Positions 17,507 to 25,680 of a DNA stretch of 64,000 bases are shown one piece after another (position 1 is the stretch's first letter; every line of letters begins with the position of its first letter). A program made the translations under genes and the position numbers. The stretch comes from Sporofaciens musculi. GTDB taxonomy: Bacteria > Bacillota > Clostridia > Lachnospirales > Lachnospiraceae. The notes under the pieces were generated by a model, which was given only the letters and a program-made list of their open reading frames with translations, was not told where the DNA came from and did no database searches. The DNA lies in NCBI RefSeq assembly GCF_009830285.1, contig NZ_WUQX01000001.1, positions 3,224,501 through 3,288,500 of the forward strand, in the 5' to 3' direction.

Positions 17507-18448
17507 CTAAAACTCAATTTCCTTCAGATACCTTGCAAGGGCATCCTGCCAGGTCGGAAGGGGAGTAAACCCATTCTCTATAAGCTTGCTCTTATCCAAC
17601 CGGCTGTTAAAGGGCCTTACCGCCTTGGAAACGCCGTATTCCTCTGTGGTTACCGGAACCACGCTTACCTTGTCTTCGGAATATTCCGGATGACCAAGCT
17701 CTACCGCCTGGCGGAAGATTTCTTTGGTAAAATCATACCAGCTAATATAGCCTCCCTCATTGGTCACATGATAGTAGCCGTACTTGTCCGTCTCAATCAT
17801 ATCCACCAAAAGCCTCGCCAAATCAAAGGTATAGGTAGGCGTTCCAATCTGGTCGTTGACCACTGTAATCCTGTCGTGATTCTTTCCCACATTCAACATG
17901 GTTTTGATAAAATTCTTGCCGTTCTTGCCAAATACCCAGGCAATCCGCACGATGAAAAACTTAGACAGCCTCTCGTCTACCGCCTTCTCTCCCTCAAGCT
18001 TGGTCACGCCGTAGACATTCAAGGGCTTATAATCCTTGCAGTCCGGCTGCCAGGGCTTAGTCCCCTGCCCGTCAAATACATAATCAGTGCTTAAATAAAC
18101 AAGTTTACAGTCCAAATTCTTGCAGACCTCTGCTATATATTCCGTACCTTTGGCGTTAATCAAACGTACCTTGTCGATCTTATCCTCATCCTCCGCCAAA
18201 TCCACAGCCGTCCATGCCGCACAGTGTACCACCACATCCGGCGCCGCCTCGGTAATCTTATCTCTCACCGCCTGGGCATCCGTGATATCCATCTGAATAT
18301 AAGGCATGGAGGTGACAGGCGTGCCGTCCGCAATGCCGCTGTACTCCTTAGCAATATCGCTGCCGATTCCTTCGTACCCTCTCTTGTGAAGCTCATTCAT
18401 CACGTCATGGCCCAACTGCCCTGCCACGCCAGTTACCAATACTTTCAT
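17507..18448 (-). CDS. rfbD: dTDP-4-dehydrorhamnose reductase
   Basis: Reduces dTDP-4-keto-L-rhamnose to dTDP-L-rhamnose with NAD(P)H. It is an extended short-chain dehydrogenase: the dinucleotide fold reads VLVTGVAGQLGHDV, the middle has HCAAWTAVDLAEDEDK and YLSTDYVFDGQGTKPW, with the YGVTKLEGE active-site Tyr and Lys and IVRIAWVFGKNGKNF. GTPTYTFDLARLL and RPFNSRLDKSKL are typical of RfbD. I start at ATG 18448, seven bases after AGGAGGG; the nine extra upstream residues of the longer frame have no such site. The gene sits between rfbB and rfbC. Confidence 0.96.
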   Translation of the reverse strand: MKVLVTGVAGQLGHDVMNELHKRGYEGIGSDIAKEYSGIADGTPVTSMPYIQMDITDAQAVRDKITEAAPDVVVHCAAWTAVDLAEDEDKIDKVRLINAKGTEYIAEVCKNLDCKLVYLSTDYVFDGQGTKPWQPDCKDYKPLNVYGVTKLEGEKAVDERLSKFFIVRIAWVFGKNGKNFIKTMLNVGKNHDRITVVNDQIGTPTYTFDLARLLVDMIETDKYGYYHVTNEGGYISWYDFTKEIFRQAVELGHPEYSEDKVSVVPVTTEEYGVSKAVRPFNSRLDKSKLIENGFTPLPTWQDALARYLKEIEF

Positions 18449-18481
18449 ATGATTCCCTCCTGACATTTTCACCAATCCTGA

Positions 18482-19501
18482 TTAACGGTCCGCATACATT
18501 TTCTCGTAATAATTCTGATATTCTCCGGAAATAATCGTCTCCCACCACTCCTTATTGTCCAGATACCACTGAATAGTCTTCTTAATCCCGTCTGCAAACT
18601 TCGTCTCCGGCAGCCATCCCAGCTCACCGTGAATCTTCGTCGGGTCAATGGCATAACGCATGTCATGGCCTTTCCTATCTGTCACATAGGTGATGAGGCT
18701 CTCCGGCTTTCCTAACTCCTTGCAGATAATCTTCACAATGTCAATATTCTTCATCTCATTGTGGCCGCCGATATTGTAAACCTCACCGACGCGTCCCTTG
18801 TGGATAATCAAATCAATGGCCTTACAGTGGTCCTCCACGTAGAGCCAGTCCCGAACATTTTCTCCTTTTCCATATACCGGAAGGGGCTTATCGTTCAGCG
18901 CATTGGCAATCATCAGCGGAATTAATTTCTCCGGAAAATGGTAGGGTCCATAGTTGTTCGAGCATCTGCTGATGGTCACCGGAAGCCCATAAGTCCTATA
19001 ATATGCAAGCACCAGAAGGTCCGCCGCCGCCTTAGATGAGCTGTAAGGGCTGCTGGTGTGAATGGGTGTCTCCTCTGTGAAGAACAGGTCGGGACGATCC
19101 AATGGAAGATCTCCGTATACCTCGTCGGTGGAAACCTGATGGTAGCGGGTAATCCCGTATTTCCGGCAGGCATCCATGAGCACAGCCGTTCCCTTAATAT
19201 TGGTATCCAGGAATACCTCCGGCTCCTCAATGGAACGGTCCACATGGCTCTCCGCCGCAAAATTCACTACAATATCCGGATGCTCCTCCTCAAACAGCTT
19301 GTACACCGCTTCCCTGTCCGTGATGCTTTCCTTCACGAAACGGAAATTAGGGCGGTCCATCACCGGCTCAAGGGTGGACAGATTCCCTGCATAGGTCAGG
19401 CAGTCCAGGCAGATAATCCGGTAATCCGGATATTTGTCCAGCATGTGAAAAATAAAGTTACTTCCGATAAATCCGGCGCCGCCGGTTACGATCATTGTCA
19501 T
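18482..19501 (-). CDS. rfbB: dTDP-glucose 4,6-dehydratase
   Basis: Converts dTDP-glucose to dTDP-4-keto-6-deoxyglucose using bound NAD+. Motifs: IVTGGAGFIGSNFIFHM for NAD binding, NFAAESHVDRSIEEPEVFLD, HQVSTDEVYGDLPLDRPD (active-site Asp-Glu), YSSSKAAADLLVLAYYRTYG (Tyr-x3-Lys) and RCSNNYGPYHFPEKLIPLMI. All are classic for RfbB. AAAGGAG lies before ATG 19501; the longer frame begins with an upstream TTG and is not needed. The rfbA stop-to-start gap is 35 bases. Second gene of the dTDP-rhamnose operon. Confidence 0.97.
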   Translation of the reverse strand: MTMIVTGGAGFIGSNFIFHMLDKYPDYRIICLDCLTYAGNLSTLEPVMDRPNFRFVKESITDREAVYKLFEEEHPDIVVNFAAESHVDRSIEEPEVFLDTNIKGTAVLMDACRKYGITRYHQVSTDEVYGDLPLDRPDLFFTEETPIHTSSPYSSSKAAADLLVLAYYRTYGLPVTISRCSNNYGPYHFPEKLIPLMIANALNDKPLPVYGKGENVRDWLYVEDHCKAIDLIIHKGRVGEVYNIGGHNEMKNIDIVKIICKELGKPESLITYVTDRKGHDMRYAIDPTKIHGELGWLPETKFADGIKKTIQWYLDNKEWWETIISGEYQNYYEKMYADR

Positions 19502-19536
19502 ACTTATTCTCCTTTTCAATTCTGAAACTATTTCTA

Positions 19537-20433
19537 TTAATACAGCCCATCCTGGAATTTTCCGTCCAGAACGTCTTTCAAATACTGTCCATACTGGTTC
19601 TTTTTCAGAACCTCGTACACCTTAAGCACCTCCTCCTTGGTAATCCAGCCATTCAGATAAGCAATCTCCTCCAGACAGCCAATCTTACGGTGCTGGTGGG
19701 ATTCCACCGTCTTTACAAAACTGGTGGCATCCACAAGGCTCTCATGAGTTCCGGTATCCAGCCAGGTGAAGCCCTGTCCCAGAAGCTCTACATTGAGCTT
19801 CTCCGTTTCCAGATACACACGGTTCAAATCCGTAATCTCCAACTCCCCGCGGGCGCTTGGCTTTAAATTCTTCGCATACTCTACCACCTTGTTATCGTAG
19901 AAATAAAGGCCTGTCACACAGTAGTTGCTCTTAGGCTTTTCTGGTTTTTCTTCAATGGAAATGGCCTTGCCCTCATGGTTAAATTCCACAATACCAAAAC
20001 GCTCAGGGTCATCCACATAATATCCGAATACTGTCGCCCCTTTCCCTGACTCTGCATTCTTCACCGCAGCCTTAAGCCGCTTCTTCAGGCCATGACCTGC
20101 GAAAATATTGTCCCCCAATACCATGGCTACCGTATCGTCTCCAACAAAATCCGCCCCGATAATAAATGCCTGGGCCAGCCCGTCCGGACTCGGCTGGACT
20201 TCATAGGATAACTGTACCCCAAACTGATGCCCGTCGCCTAACAGCTCACGAAACCTGGGCGTATCCTGGGGGGTAGAGATAATCAATATCTCCCGAATCC
20301 CTGCATTCATCAATACTGACATTGGATAGTAAATCATGGGCTTGTCGTAAATGGGCAGTAATTGTTTAGACGTTACCATCGTCAGCGGATAAAGCCGTGT
20401 GCCGGAGCCTCCTGCTAAAATAATTCCCTTCAT
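19537..20433 (-). CDS. rfbA: Glucose-1-phosphate thymidylyltransferase
   Basis: Makes dTDP-glucose from dTTP and glucose-1-phosphate, the committed and feedback-inhibited step to dTDP-rhamnose. The start [18 protein letters not shown] is the nucleotide-binding signature. It is followed by [68 protein letters not shown] and [20 protein letters not shown]. Length 298 is typical of the short RmlA form. GAGGAGG precedes ATG 20433. It is the first gene of the operon rfbA-rfbB-rfbD-rfbC on the minus strand. Confidence 0.98.
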   Translation of the reverse strand: MKGIILAGGSGTRLYPLTMVTSKQLLPIYDKPMIYYPMSVLMNAGIREILIISTPQDTPRFRELLGDGHQFGVQLSYEVQPSPDGLAQAFIIGADFVGDDTVAMVLGDNIFAGHGLKKRLKAAVKNAESGKGATVFGYYVDDPERFGIVEFNHEGKAISIEEKPEKPKSNYCVTGLYFYDNKVVEYAKNLKPSARGELEITDLNRVYLETEKLNVELLGQGFTWLDTGTHESLVDATSFVKTVESHQHRKIGCLEEIAYLNGWITKEEVLKVYEVLKKNQYGQYLKDVLDGKFQDGLY

Positions 20434-20578
20434 GTAAAACCTCCTCTTCTTTTTTCAAGACCTATATGATAGTGTTGATAAAATTCTGTCTTTTCATTCT
20501 GTACTTGGGGATTCTGTCTGCAAATATGCGAAAACTTTTGTTTTTACATCCACATTTCTCAATACAAAAGCATTATAA

Positions 20579-20599
20579 AAGGTGACCTAAGGTCACCTT
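20579..20599 (-). terminator. Terminator hairpin after the MerR-methyltransferase gene
   Basis: Perfect stem AAGGTGACC-TAA-GGTCACCTT between the end of the MerR-fusion gene (20632) and rfbA. A T-rich stretch lies on both sides, so it could stop transcription in either direction. Confidence 0.7.
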
Positions 20600-20631
20600 C
20601 AAGTACTTTTTTTATTTTTTTACAAATTATG

Positions 20632-21816
20632 TCAATCCACCTCGCAGACAAACAGCCCTGCTTCTTTCGTAATATAAAACCCACGGTCTGTTTTCCGTTT
20701 TACATAGACACGAAATTCCTTATACCGTTCCGTGATATACTGTCCCTGATTGCCGTGACAGGACAAAACATAGGCAATCAGCGGCTCAGGTTTGGGAACC
20801 ATCAGACAATCCTCGTACTGCCTCCATTTACAGGACGCAAAATACTCTGATAAAATGTCCCTGCCATTCTCCCTGCCGAACCTATCGTATAATTTGTCCG
20901 CCGAAAGCACAATCCTGTCATCAAATCCCTGAACCAGAGCGCTTACCTCCTTCATATGATTTCGTCCATAGGCGCTGCAAAAAAATCTTCCCCCAGGCTT
21001 TAACACCCGCACAACTTCCCTGCATACCCTTGTTATATCCTCGCAGTAGAACAGAACATGGTTTGCGATTACCACATCGAACCTACGGTCTTCACAAGGC
21101 ATCTGGTGACAATCAATCACTTGATAACAAAATCTTTCATCCTCCGCCCCAATGGCCCGACGAGCATCTCTTAACATCCCTTCCGAAAGATCCGAGAGAG
21201 TAATATCCACCTCTTTTGGGAGCTTGTCTATATTTTCCATCCAAAGGGTTCCGTCCCCACATCCAATCTCCAAAATCTTCATCCCTTGATGAACCTCAAG
21301 CTGTTCATAAATCCACGGAAACCACCCTTTTTGATTCTGAGAATAAAGATGATGGAGATGGATTCGAGCCGATATATTGGAGGCATTCTGATACTGGTTC
21401 TTTAAACTCTTCTCCATTCCGGTTAAATGGATCAAGTTCAGCATCTGATTCCAGTCAATGGTATGCTCCTTTCGGATTGCCTCCGACGTATCCCGAATGG
21501 CCCTCTCCACAAGCTGCATCTGCTCAATCCTGTCCTGTACAAGTTTTAACTGGATATTCAGGGAATTTAGCATAAAGTGATAGTCCGTATCGTCAATGAG
21601 CATCTCCCTAATATCCTCCAGGGAAAATCCAAGATATTTCAGCAGCAAAATCTGCTGAAGCCTTGCAAAATCTTTATCCGTGTAAAAACGAGCCCCTGCC
21701 TCACTGACAAAGGACGGTTTTAGGATATCCTGTTTGTCGTAATAGCGGATGGTCCGCAGAGTTACATTTGCCATACGTGCAAATACACCGGAAGAATAAT
21801 AACCTGTTTTTTTCAT
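20632..21816 (-). CDS. MerR-type regulator fused to a SAM-dependent methyltransferase
   Basis: Two-domain protein of 394 residues. Residues about 8-75 are a MerR helix-turn-helix with wing (YSSGVFARMANVTLRTIRYY, then DKQDILKPSF and GARFYTDKDFARLQQI), followed by a dimerisation helix to about 125. Residues about 170-290 are a class I methyltransferase: KILEIGCGDGTLWMENI is the SAM-binding loop, with ITLSDLSEGMLRDARRA, CQVIDCHQMP, FDVVIANHVLFY and VVRVLKPGGRFFCSAYGR. This resembles small-molecule methyltransferases. A MerR sensor joined to a methyltransferase suggests expression is induced by the compound that is methylated, but the substrate is unknown. AGGGGAT precedes ATG 21816. Confidence 0.87.
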   Translation of the reverse strand: MKKTGYYSSGVFARMANVTLRTIRYYDKQDILKPSFVSEAGARFYTDKDFARLQQILLLKYLGFSLEDIREMLIDDTDYHFMLNSLNIQLKLVQDRIEQMQLVERAIRDTSEAIRKEHTIDWNQMLNLIHLTGMEKSLKNQYQNASNISARIHLHHLYSQNQKGWFPWIYEQLEVHQGMKILEIGCGDGTLWMENIDKLPKEVDITLSDLSEGMLRDARRAIGAEDERFCYQVIDCHQMPCEDRRFDVVIANHVLFYCEDITRVCREVVRVLKPGGRFFCSAYGRNHMKEVSALVQGFDDRIVLSADKLYDRFGRENGRDILSEYFASCKWRQYEDCLMVPKPEPLIAYVLSCHGNQGQYITERYKEFRVYVKRKTDRGFYITKEAGLFVCEVD

Positions 21817-21860
21817 CTAAATCCCCTCGTTACTTTTCGGAACACAACCGTTTTAAGCCG

Positions 21861-21875
21861 GAACAATTCATGTTC
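21861..21875. promoter_or_regulatory. GAACA-N5-TGTTC palindrome upstream of the first XRE gene
   Basis: GAACA-ATTCA-TGTTC lies 57 bases before the XRE start at 21933. The same palindrome with a different spacer lies before the second XRE gene at 23158-23172, and both are followed by a shared TGGTAAAATATA-type stretch. A possible promoter TTGCAA-17-TATAGC (21880-21908) follows. It looks like a common operator, perhaps for autoregulation. Confidence 0.55.
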
Positions 21876-21932
21876 TTAATTGCAACAGTTGGTAAAATAT
21901 AGTATAGCTTGATACAAAGGAGGAATCTAACC

Positions 21933-22298
21933 ATGGCTTTCGCAGAAAAATTGAAAGCTCTGCGTCATGAAAAAAATATGACCCAGGAATATGTTGCCGA
22001 ACGCATGAATGTTGCCCGCTCTACAATCGCTGGTTATGAAACAAAAAATCGACAGCCCTCCCACGAGAAGCTGTCAGCCTTCGCCAACCTCTTCCACGTA
22101 ACCATCGATTATCTTCTCGATGACGAGGAACCAAGTTACATCACAGAAGACGAATCAAGAACCATGGACGATGACGCCCAAGAACTCTTAAAGAGATACC
22201 GGCGTCTGTCCATACGCTCAAAAAAAGACCTGTTAAAGCATCTCAATCTTTTGGAACTCCGAGACGGAAGCAAAAAATCGGAAACAGAATCACTCTGA
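21933..22298 (+). CDS. XRE-family helix-turn-helix regulator
   Basis: Predicted DNA-binding regulator of 121 residues. Residues about 6-62 are a Cro/C1-type domain: LKALRHEKNMTQEYVAERMN, then VARSTIAGYE as recognition helix and FANLFHVTIDYLLDDEE. The acidic C-terminus is helical and contains DDDAQELLKRYRRLSIRSKK. ATG 21933 is nine bases after AGGAGG and is preferred over the upstream in-frame ATG at 21909. It is about 65% similar by eye to the gene at 23238 and shares its operator-like palindrome. Targets unknown. Confidence 0.9.
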   Translation: MAFAEKLKALRHEKNMTQEYVAERMNVARSTIAGYETKNRQPSHEKLSAFANLFHVTIDYLLDDEEPSYITEDESRTMDDDAQELLKRYRRLSIRSKKDLLKHLNLLELRDGSKKSETESL

Positions 22299-22375
22299 AC
22301 ATACAATTATACCCTTGTTGGACTATGTCCACCTACCCGCAGAATATACATTACAGCATGCCCTGCGGGTATGAC

Positions 22376-22426
22376 AAAGGGGCTGTCAGGAAATGACATT
22401 TTACAGCATTTTCCGACAGCCCCTTT
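22376..22426. terminator. Bidirectional terminator between convergent genes
   Basis: A 20-bp stem with a mismatch: 22376-22395 (AAAGGGGCTGTCAGGAAATG) pairs with 22407-22426 (CATTTTCCGACAGCCCCTTT). It lies between the XRE gene and the convergent GerMN lipoprotein gene and has a T run on each end. It is related to the hairpin at 16787-16833. Confidence 0.85.
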
Positions 22427-22437
22427 CTAATGCTCAC

Positions 22438-23046
22438 TTATGAAAACTTCCCAAAATATCCCGAATACTCCATATGTCCGGTCTCCAATGTGGCCCCGTC
22501 TACCGTAATCTTAATCTGGTCGCAAAAATATGCGTCCAGGAAGGTGTTGCACACACTTCCCACCGCATAGTATTCTCCCGCAGAACCCATACTTGACACA
22601 TAAGAAGCAAATGCACTGTTAAAATCAATTAGAATCGTATCTTCTCCGTCTACTGTAGACTTCTCCAAAGAATTAATCTTCACATCTGCCGAGACAGCCC
22701 CCTGAACAAACAAAGCGTCCAATACCGCCTGGGGTGTCAGGGAATCAAGCTCTACCTCTGATGTAGCAAATGCGGTAGCATCTTCATTGCAGCTATAAAT
22801 CGTAATCTTCGTCGTTCCCTCTGTATTCTGGTCCGTTCCCTGGTTCTCCTCCCGATCCTTATCCGGCTTCTCCTCCTGAGGCTCTCCGTCCTGGTCGTCC
22901 TCCTCATCCTCATTCATATTATCATCCTCCGGCTTCTCCTGCTCATCCTGGCTTACCGGCTCTGTGGGCGGATTGTCTTGGCTCTGTTCACAGGCTGTCA
23001 GACAAAATAGTCCGGCTAAAATCATTATTAAAATTCTTTTCTTCAT
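22438..23046 (-). CDS. GerMN-domain lipoprotein
   Basis: Secreted lipoprotein of 202 residues. The signal peptide ends in the lipobox LTAC (Cys19), so the protein should be anchored on the outer face of the membrane. A linker of Glu, Asp, Pro and Gln (about 20-80) is followed by a GerMN domain (about 83-185) with ITIYSCNEDATAFATSEVEL, SLTPQAVLDALF, ILIDFNSAF and CNTFLDAYFCDQIKITVDG. GerMN domains occur in the germination protein GerM and in many clostridial lipoproteins of unknown role. AAAGGAG precedes ATG 23046. It is convergent with the first XRE gene. Confidence 0.85.
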   Translation of the reverse strand: MKKRILIMILAGLFCLTACEQSQDNPPTEPVSQDEQEKPEDDNMNEDEEDDQDGEPQEEKPDKDREENQGTDQNTEGTTKITIYSCNEDATAFATSEVELDSLTPQAVLDALFVQGAVSADVKINSLEKSTVDGEDTILIDFNSAFASYVSSMGSAGEYYAVGSVCNTFLDAYFCDQIKITVDGATLETGHMEYSGYFGKFS

Positions 23047-23157
23047 GGTTCCTATACTCCTTTCCCCATTTTAGGATAAACCTACTTTTATTATATCAAT
23101 AAGTCTTTCAAGTGTAAAGAGCAGGTTCCGTTAGATTTTCATTAGAGTTTCTTTTCG

Positions 23158-23172
23158 GAACAATATATGTTC
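23158..23172. promoter_or_regulatory. GAACA-N5-TGTTC palindrome upstream of the second XRE gene
   Basis: GAACA-ATATA-TGTTC, the same palindrome as at 21861-21875, lies 65 bases before the XRE start at 23238. Both copies are followed by TTAA-rich sequence and GGTAAAATATA. Confidence 0.55.
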
Positions 23173-23237
23173 TTTAACGAAACATCTGGTAAAATATACC
23201 AAAAGAAGTATTTATTTTAACAAAGGAGGAATATAGT

Positions 23238-23624
23238 ATGGCTTTTGCTGAAAAACTAAAGGCCCTACGGCATAAGTACAATATGACTCAAGAATATGTG
23301 GCAGAACATATGAATCTCTCTCGAACCACAATCGCAGGCTATGAATCCAAAAACCGTAAGCCCTCTCATGAAAACCTGTTTGCATTCGCCCGATTTTTCC
23401 ATGTGACTGTTGACTATCTTCTCTCAGACAGTGAACCTTCTTATATCAGCCCAGAAGAAGCACAGACCATGCCTGAAGATGCCCAGGAGCTTTTAATCCG
23501 ATACCGTCGGCTTCCCATACGCTTAAAGAAAGACTTATTGAGACAGCTTCGCCTTCTGGAAGTTCAGGACGGAATCGGTATTGCAAAAACGGCAGACGCC
23601 ATATCCGAAAATAGATCGTACTAG
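23238..23624 (+). CDS. XRE-family helix-turn-helix regulator
   Basis: Regulator of 128 residues, a close paralogue of the gene at 21933. The Cro/C1 domain reads LKALRHKYNMTQEYVAEHMN, LSRTTIAGYESKN and FARFFHVTVDYLLSDSE. The C-terminal region YISPEEAQTMPEDAQELLIR is a signature shared with the paralogue and, in decayed form, with a fragment near 32330. AAAGGAGG precedes the ATG. A third XRE gene follows 11 bases after the stop, so the two are probably co-transcribed. Confidence 0.9.
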   Translation: MAFAEKLKALRHKYNMTQEYVAEHMNLSRTTIAGYESKNRKPSHENLFAFARFFHVTVDYLLSDSEPSYISPEEAQTMPEDAQELLIRYRRLPIRLKKDLLRQLRLLEVQDGIGIAKTADAISENRSY

Positions 23625-23635
23625 AGGCTTATCAT

Positions 23636-23896
23636 ATGAATTTTGCTGAAATTCTAAAAACACTACGCCAAAAAAACAACCTGACACAGATTGAACTTGC
23701 ACAGCATACCAATCTTGCACGCTCTACCATAGCAGGTTATGAGAAGAAATACCGCCAGCCTCCTTACGAAACTTTAATCATGCTGGCCGACTTCTTCCAT
23801 GTGTCTATTGATTATCTTCTTACGGGTCGGGAATCCGTTTATACTGCTTCGGATCAAACTTGGGCTACGATTGATGGAGTACGTCACATTTCTTAA
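23636..23896 (+). CDS. Small XRE-family helix-turn-helix protein
   Basis: Compact regulator of 86 residues, nearly all helix-turn-helix: ILKTLRQKNNLTQIELAQHT, LARSTIAGYEKKYRQPPYET and ADFFHVSIDYLLTGRE. It lacks the acidic C-terminal helix of its two neighbours. The start is preceded by GAGGCTTATCAT, a modest ribosome site, and lies 11 bases after the stop of the previous XRE gene. Three related regulators in 2 kb suggest local duplication followed by divergence. Confidence 0.85.
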   Translation: MNFAEILKTLRQKNNLTQIELAQHTNLARSTIAGYEKKYRQPPYETLIMLADFFHVSIDYLLTGRESVYTASDQTWATIDGVRHIS

Positions 23897-23916
23897 AAAT
23901 GTCGCTGAGTAGACTA

Positions 23917-23952
23917 ATACCCCTCACTTCTATGGTGATATGTGAGGGGTAT
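23917..23952 (+). terminator. Terminator-like hairpin after the XRE pair
   Basis: Perfect 11-bp stem ATACCCCTCAC (23917-23927) and GTGAGGGGTAT (23942-23952), 21 bases after the XRE stop. The downstream T content is moderate. Confidence 0.65.
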
Positions 23953-24073
23953 CTCATCCTTGTCTTTTGTTAAAATCTGTTATCTTAAGTACATTCTCCA
24001 TATTTTAATATGGTTTATCTTTTGTAATGAGTTTATTATACTAAATGGGATGGCTGGTTTCAAGGATGAAAAT

Positions 24074-24622
24074 TTATTTAATTTTAATCTCTGAAAAGTC
24101 AATTTCAAAATCATCAAAAATCCCTGCCCTAACCTTATCAGAAAAAGTATATTCCTCTACCGTATCCCACTGGAAATCATATACTGTGACCCTATCCTTT
24201 TCAACATCTACAATCCAGTATTCCCTGACACCTGACGCACTATATTTGAGTAGCTTCTTATAGTAATCTATGGGGCGGCTTGTGGGAGATGCAATTTCAA
24301 TAATCCAATCTGGCGCGCCCATGCATCCTTCTGATGCAATCTTATCTTTATCACATATAACAGAAATATCCGGTTCAAGGTAAATATCCTTCTTTGAATT
24401 TAAAAATACTGCAAAAGGCGAAGGAAATACTTCACAATCACCCTTTTTTTCTCCTATATAGACCCTTATTCTATAAGATATCTCCATTACCAATCGCTGG
24501 TGCAGCATACTGGGAGTCGCCATATAGTATATCTGACCGTCGATTAACTCTGCTCTCTCACCCTCCGGCAAAGCATAAATATCATCTATCGTATAGATTT
24601 GTTCTTTTCTGGCTACATTCAT
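24074..24622 (-). CDS. Uma2-family (DUF820) PD-(D/E)XK endonuclease-like protein
   Basis: Protein of 182 residues of the Uma2 family, which has a restriction-endonuclease-like fold but mostly unknown function. Visible landmarks are YALPEGERAELIDGQIYYMA, HQRLVMEISYRIRVYIGEKK, CEVFPSPFAVFL, YLEPDISVICD and APDWIIEIASPTSRPIDYYK, in which the Glu-Pro-Asp, the Glu of IEIASP and the later Lys fit the PD-(D/E)XK core. GGAGG precedes ATG 24622. It lies just past the end of the HD/Hsp90-like cassette, and its link to that cassette is only positional. These proteins are often found near mobile or defence genes. Confidence 0.88.
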   Translation of the reverse strand: MNVARKEQIYTIDDIYALPEGERAELIDGQIYYMATPSMLHQRLVMEISYRIRVYIGEKKGDCEVFPSPFAVFLNSKKDIYLEPDISVICDKDKIASEGCMGAPDWIIEIASPTSRPIDYYKKLLKYSASGVREYWIVDVEKDRVTVYDFQWDTVEEYTFSDKVRAGIFDDFEIDFSEIKIK

Positions 24623-24657
24623 TTATGCACCTCCATTACACTTGCTTCATATTATAG

Positions 24658-25488
24658 TCAATTTGAATTATCATCAAAAACCCATTCATATATCGAATCT
24701 GCCAGTTTATCGTATTCATTCTGAATCTGAGGAATCGTCAATCGCCTGTCTTTATGAATCTGATAAATATACGTCCATTCATATAGTAATCTTAGCTCAT
24801 TTGGATCCTTCACAATCTCACAAAATTTTTTATATGTAATTCCTCCCTCATTTTCTTCTTTCATAACACGATTCCAGCTTTTGCCCGTAAAAGGAAGGAT
24901 TAAAAAATAACTATAAGATTTTTTATTCACAGTCTTTATAAAACTCACAACATCTTCCTTCAACAAATTCTGATATCTATCTGCAAATACATCCGTAACC
25001 CATATAGGATATTCCTCATAATGATCCTCCCTCTCTCCATTATCACAAATAACTATTGGAAATATCACTGACTGATTCAATGCAGCTTTTAACGTCTTTT
25101 TTATATCATCTCCTATTTTAGATGTACCATTTCTTCTACTCCCTTTTTTCTTTTCCACACATACAATATTCAAATAAAGCTTCCCATTTTCCTTGATTTT
25201 CAAATAGGATACACGCCTGCCATGTTCATAATTATTAACATATTCATTTAAAACATCACATACCTCCGGATCAATTACAATATAAGAATTCTCATTAGTT
25301 AATTTCCAAATCATTTCATCACTCTCGGTATTAAATTCAGGATTTTTCCCATTATTTACATAATTGTCCACAATATATCGACAATCTACCCTGAACAATC
25401 CCATATCTATATCGAATTCTCTATCATCGTCTGCACCGGCAAAGAAGAAACATTCTTTTTCTCTAATATCTTTTAATACTTCATTCAT
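24658..25488 (-). CDS. Hypothetical protein, last gene of the HD/Hsp90-like ATPase cassette
   Basis: I do not recognise this 276-residue protein. It is predicted soluble, with no signal peptide or membrane helix. It begins with a short acidic N-terminus containing CFFFAGADDDREFDIDMG. The middle is mixed alpha/beta with YLKIKENGKLYLNIVCVEKK and IFPIVICDNGERED, and the C-terminal third is mostly helical. No catalytic motif stands out. Its ATG (25488) overlaps the stop of a 40-codon frame by four bases, which hints at translational coupling. It is AT-rich like the genes upstream and unlike the XRE block downstream. Membership in the cassette is inferred from strand, composition and spacing (192 bases from the ATPase stop). 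Confidence 0.6.
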   Translation of the reverse strand: MNEVLKDIREKECFFFAGADDDREFDIDMGLFRVDCRYIVDNYVNNGKNPEFNTESDEMIWKLTNENSYIVIDPEVCDVLNEYVNNYEHGRRVSYLKIKENGKLYLNIVCVEKKKGSRRNGTSKIGDDIKKTLKAALNQSVIFPIVICDNGEREDHYEEYPIWVTDVFADRYQNLLKEDVVSFIKTVNKKSYSYFLILPFTGKSWNRVMKEENEGGITYKKFCEIVKDPNELRLLYEWTYIYQIHKDRRLTIPQIQNEYDKLADSIYEWVFDDNSN

Positions 25489-25607
25489 ATTCTTTTTTCT
25501 TCTTTAAAAAATCCATTTTTAAAAATTATATTTTCAATTTCCTCGCACTTATAAATCTCTGCTTCTTTCACAGCCTTCCTCATAGCTGCTTTTTTATCCA
25601 AGTCCAT
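25485..25607 (-). CDS. Possible 40-residue small protein coupled to the 24658-25488 gene
   Basis: A short frame in the gap after the ATPase gene encodes 40 residues rich in Lys and Glu: MDLDKKAAMRKAVKEAEIYK then CEEIENIIFKNGFFKEEKRI. Its TGA overlaps the next ATG (ATGA). No good ribosome site precedes ATG 25607, so it may be a chance frame, a remnant or the N-terminal relic of the next gene. The tight 4-base overlap is the main reason to list it. Confidence 0.35.
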   Translation of the reverse strand: MDLDKKAAMRKAVKEAEIYKCEEIENIIFKNGFFKEEKRI

Positions 25608-25680
25608 AATTAAAAAAAGTTTTCACTACTAACCTGCTTTTTAATTTTACTGAGTTTTCCTGCATTTACGCTAACGACTC

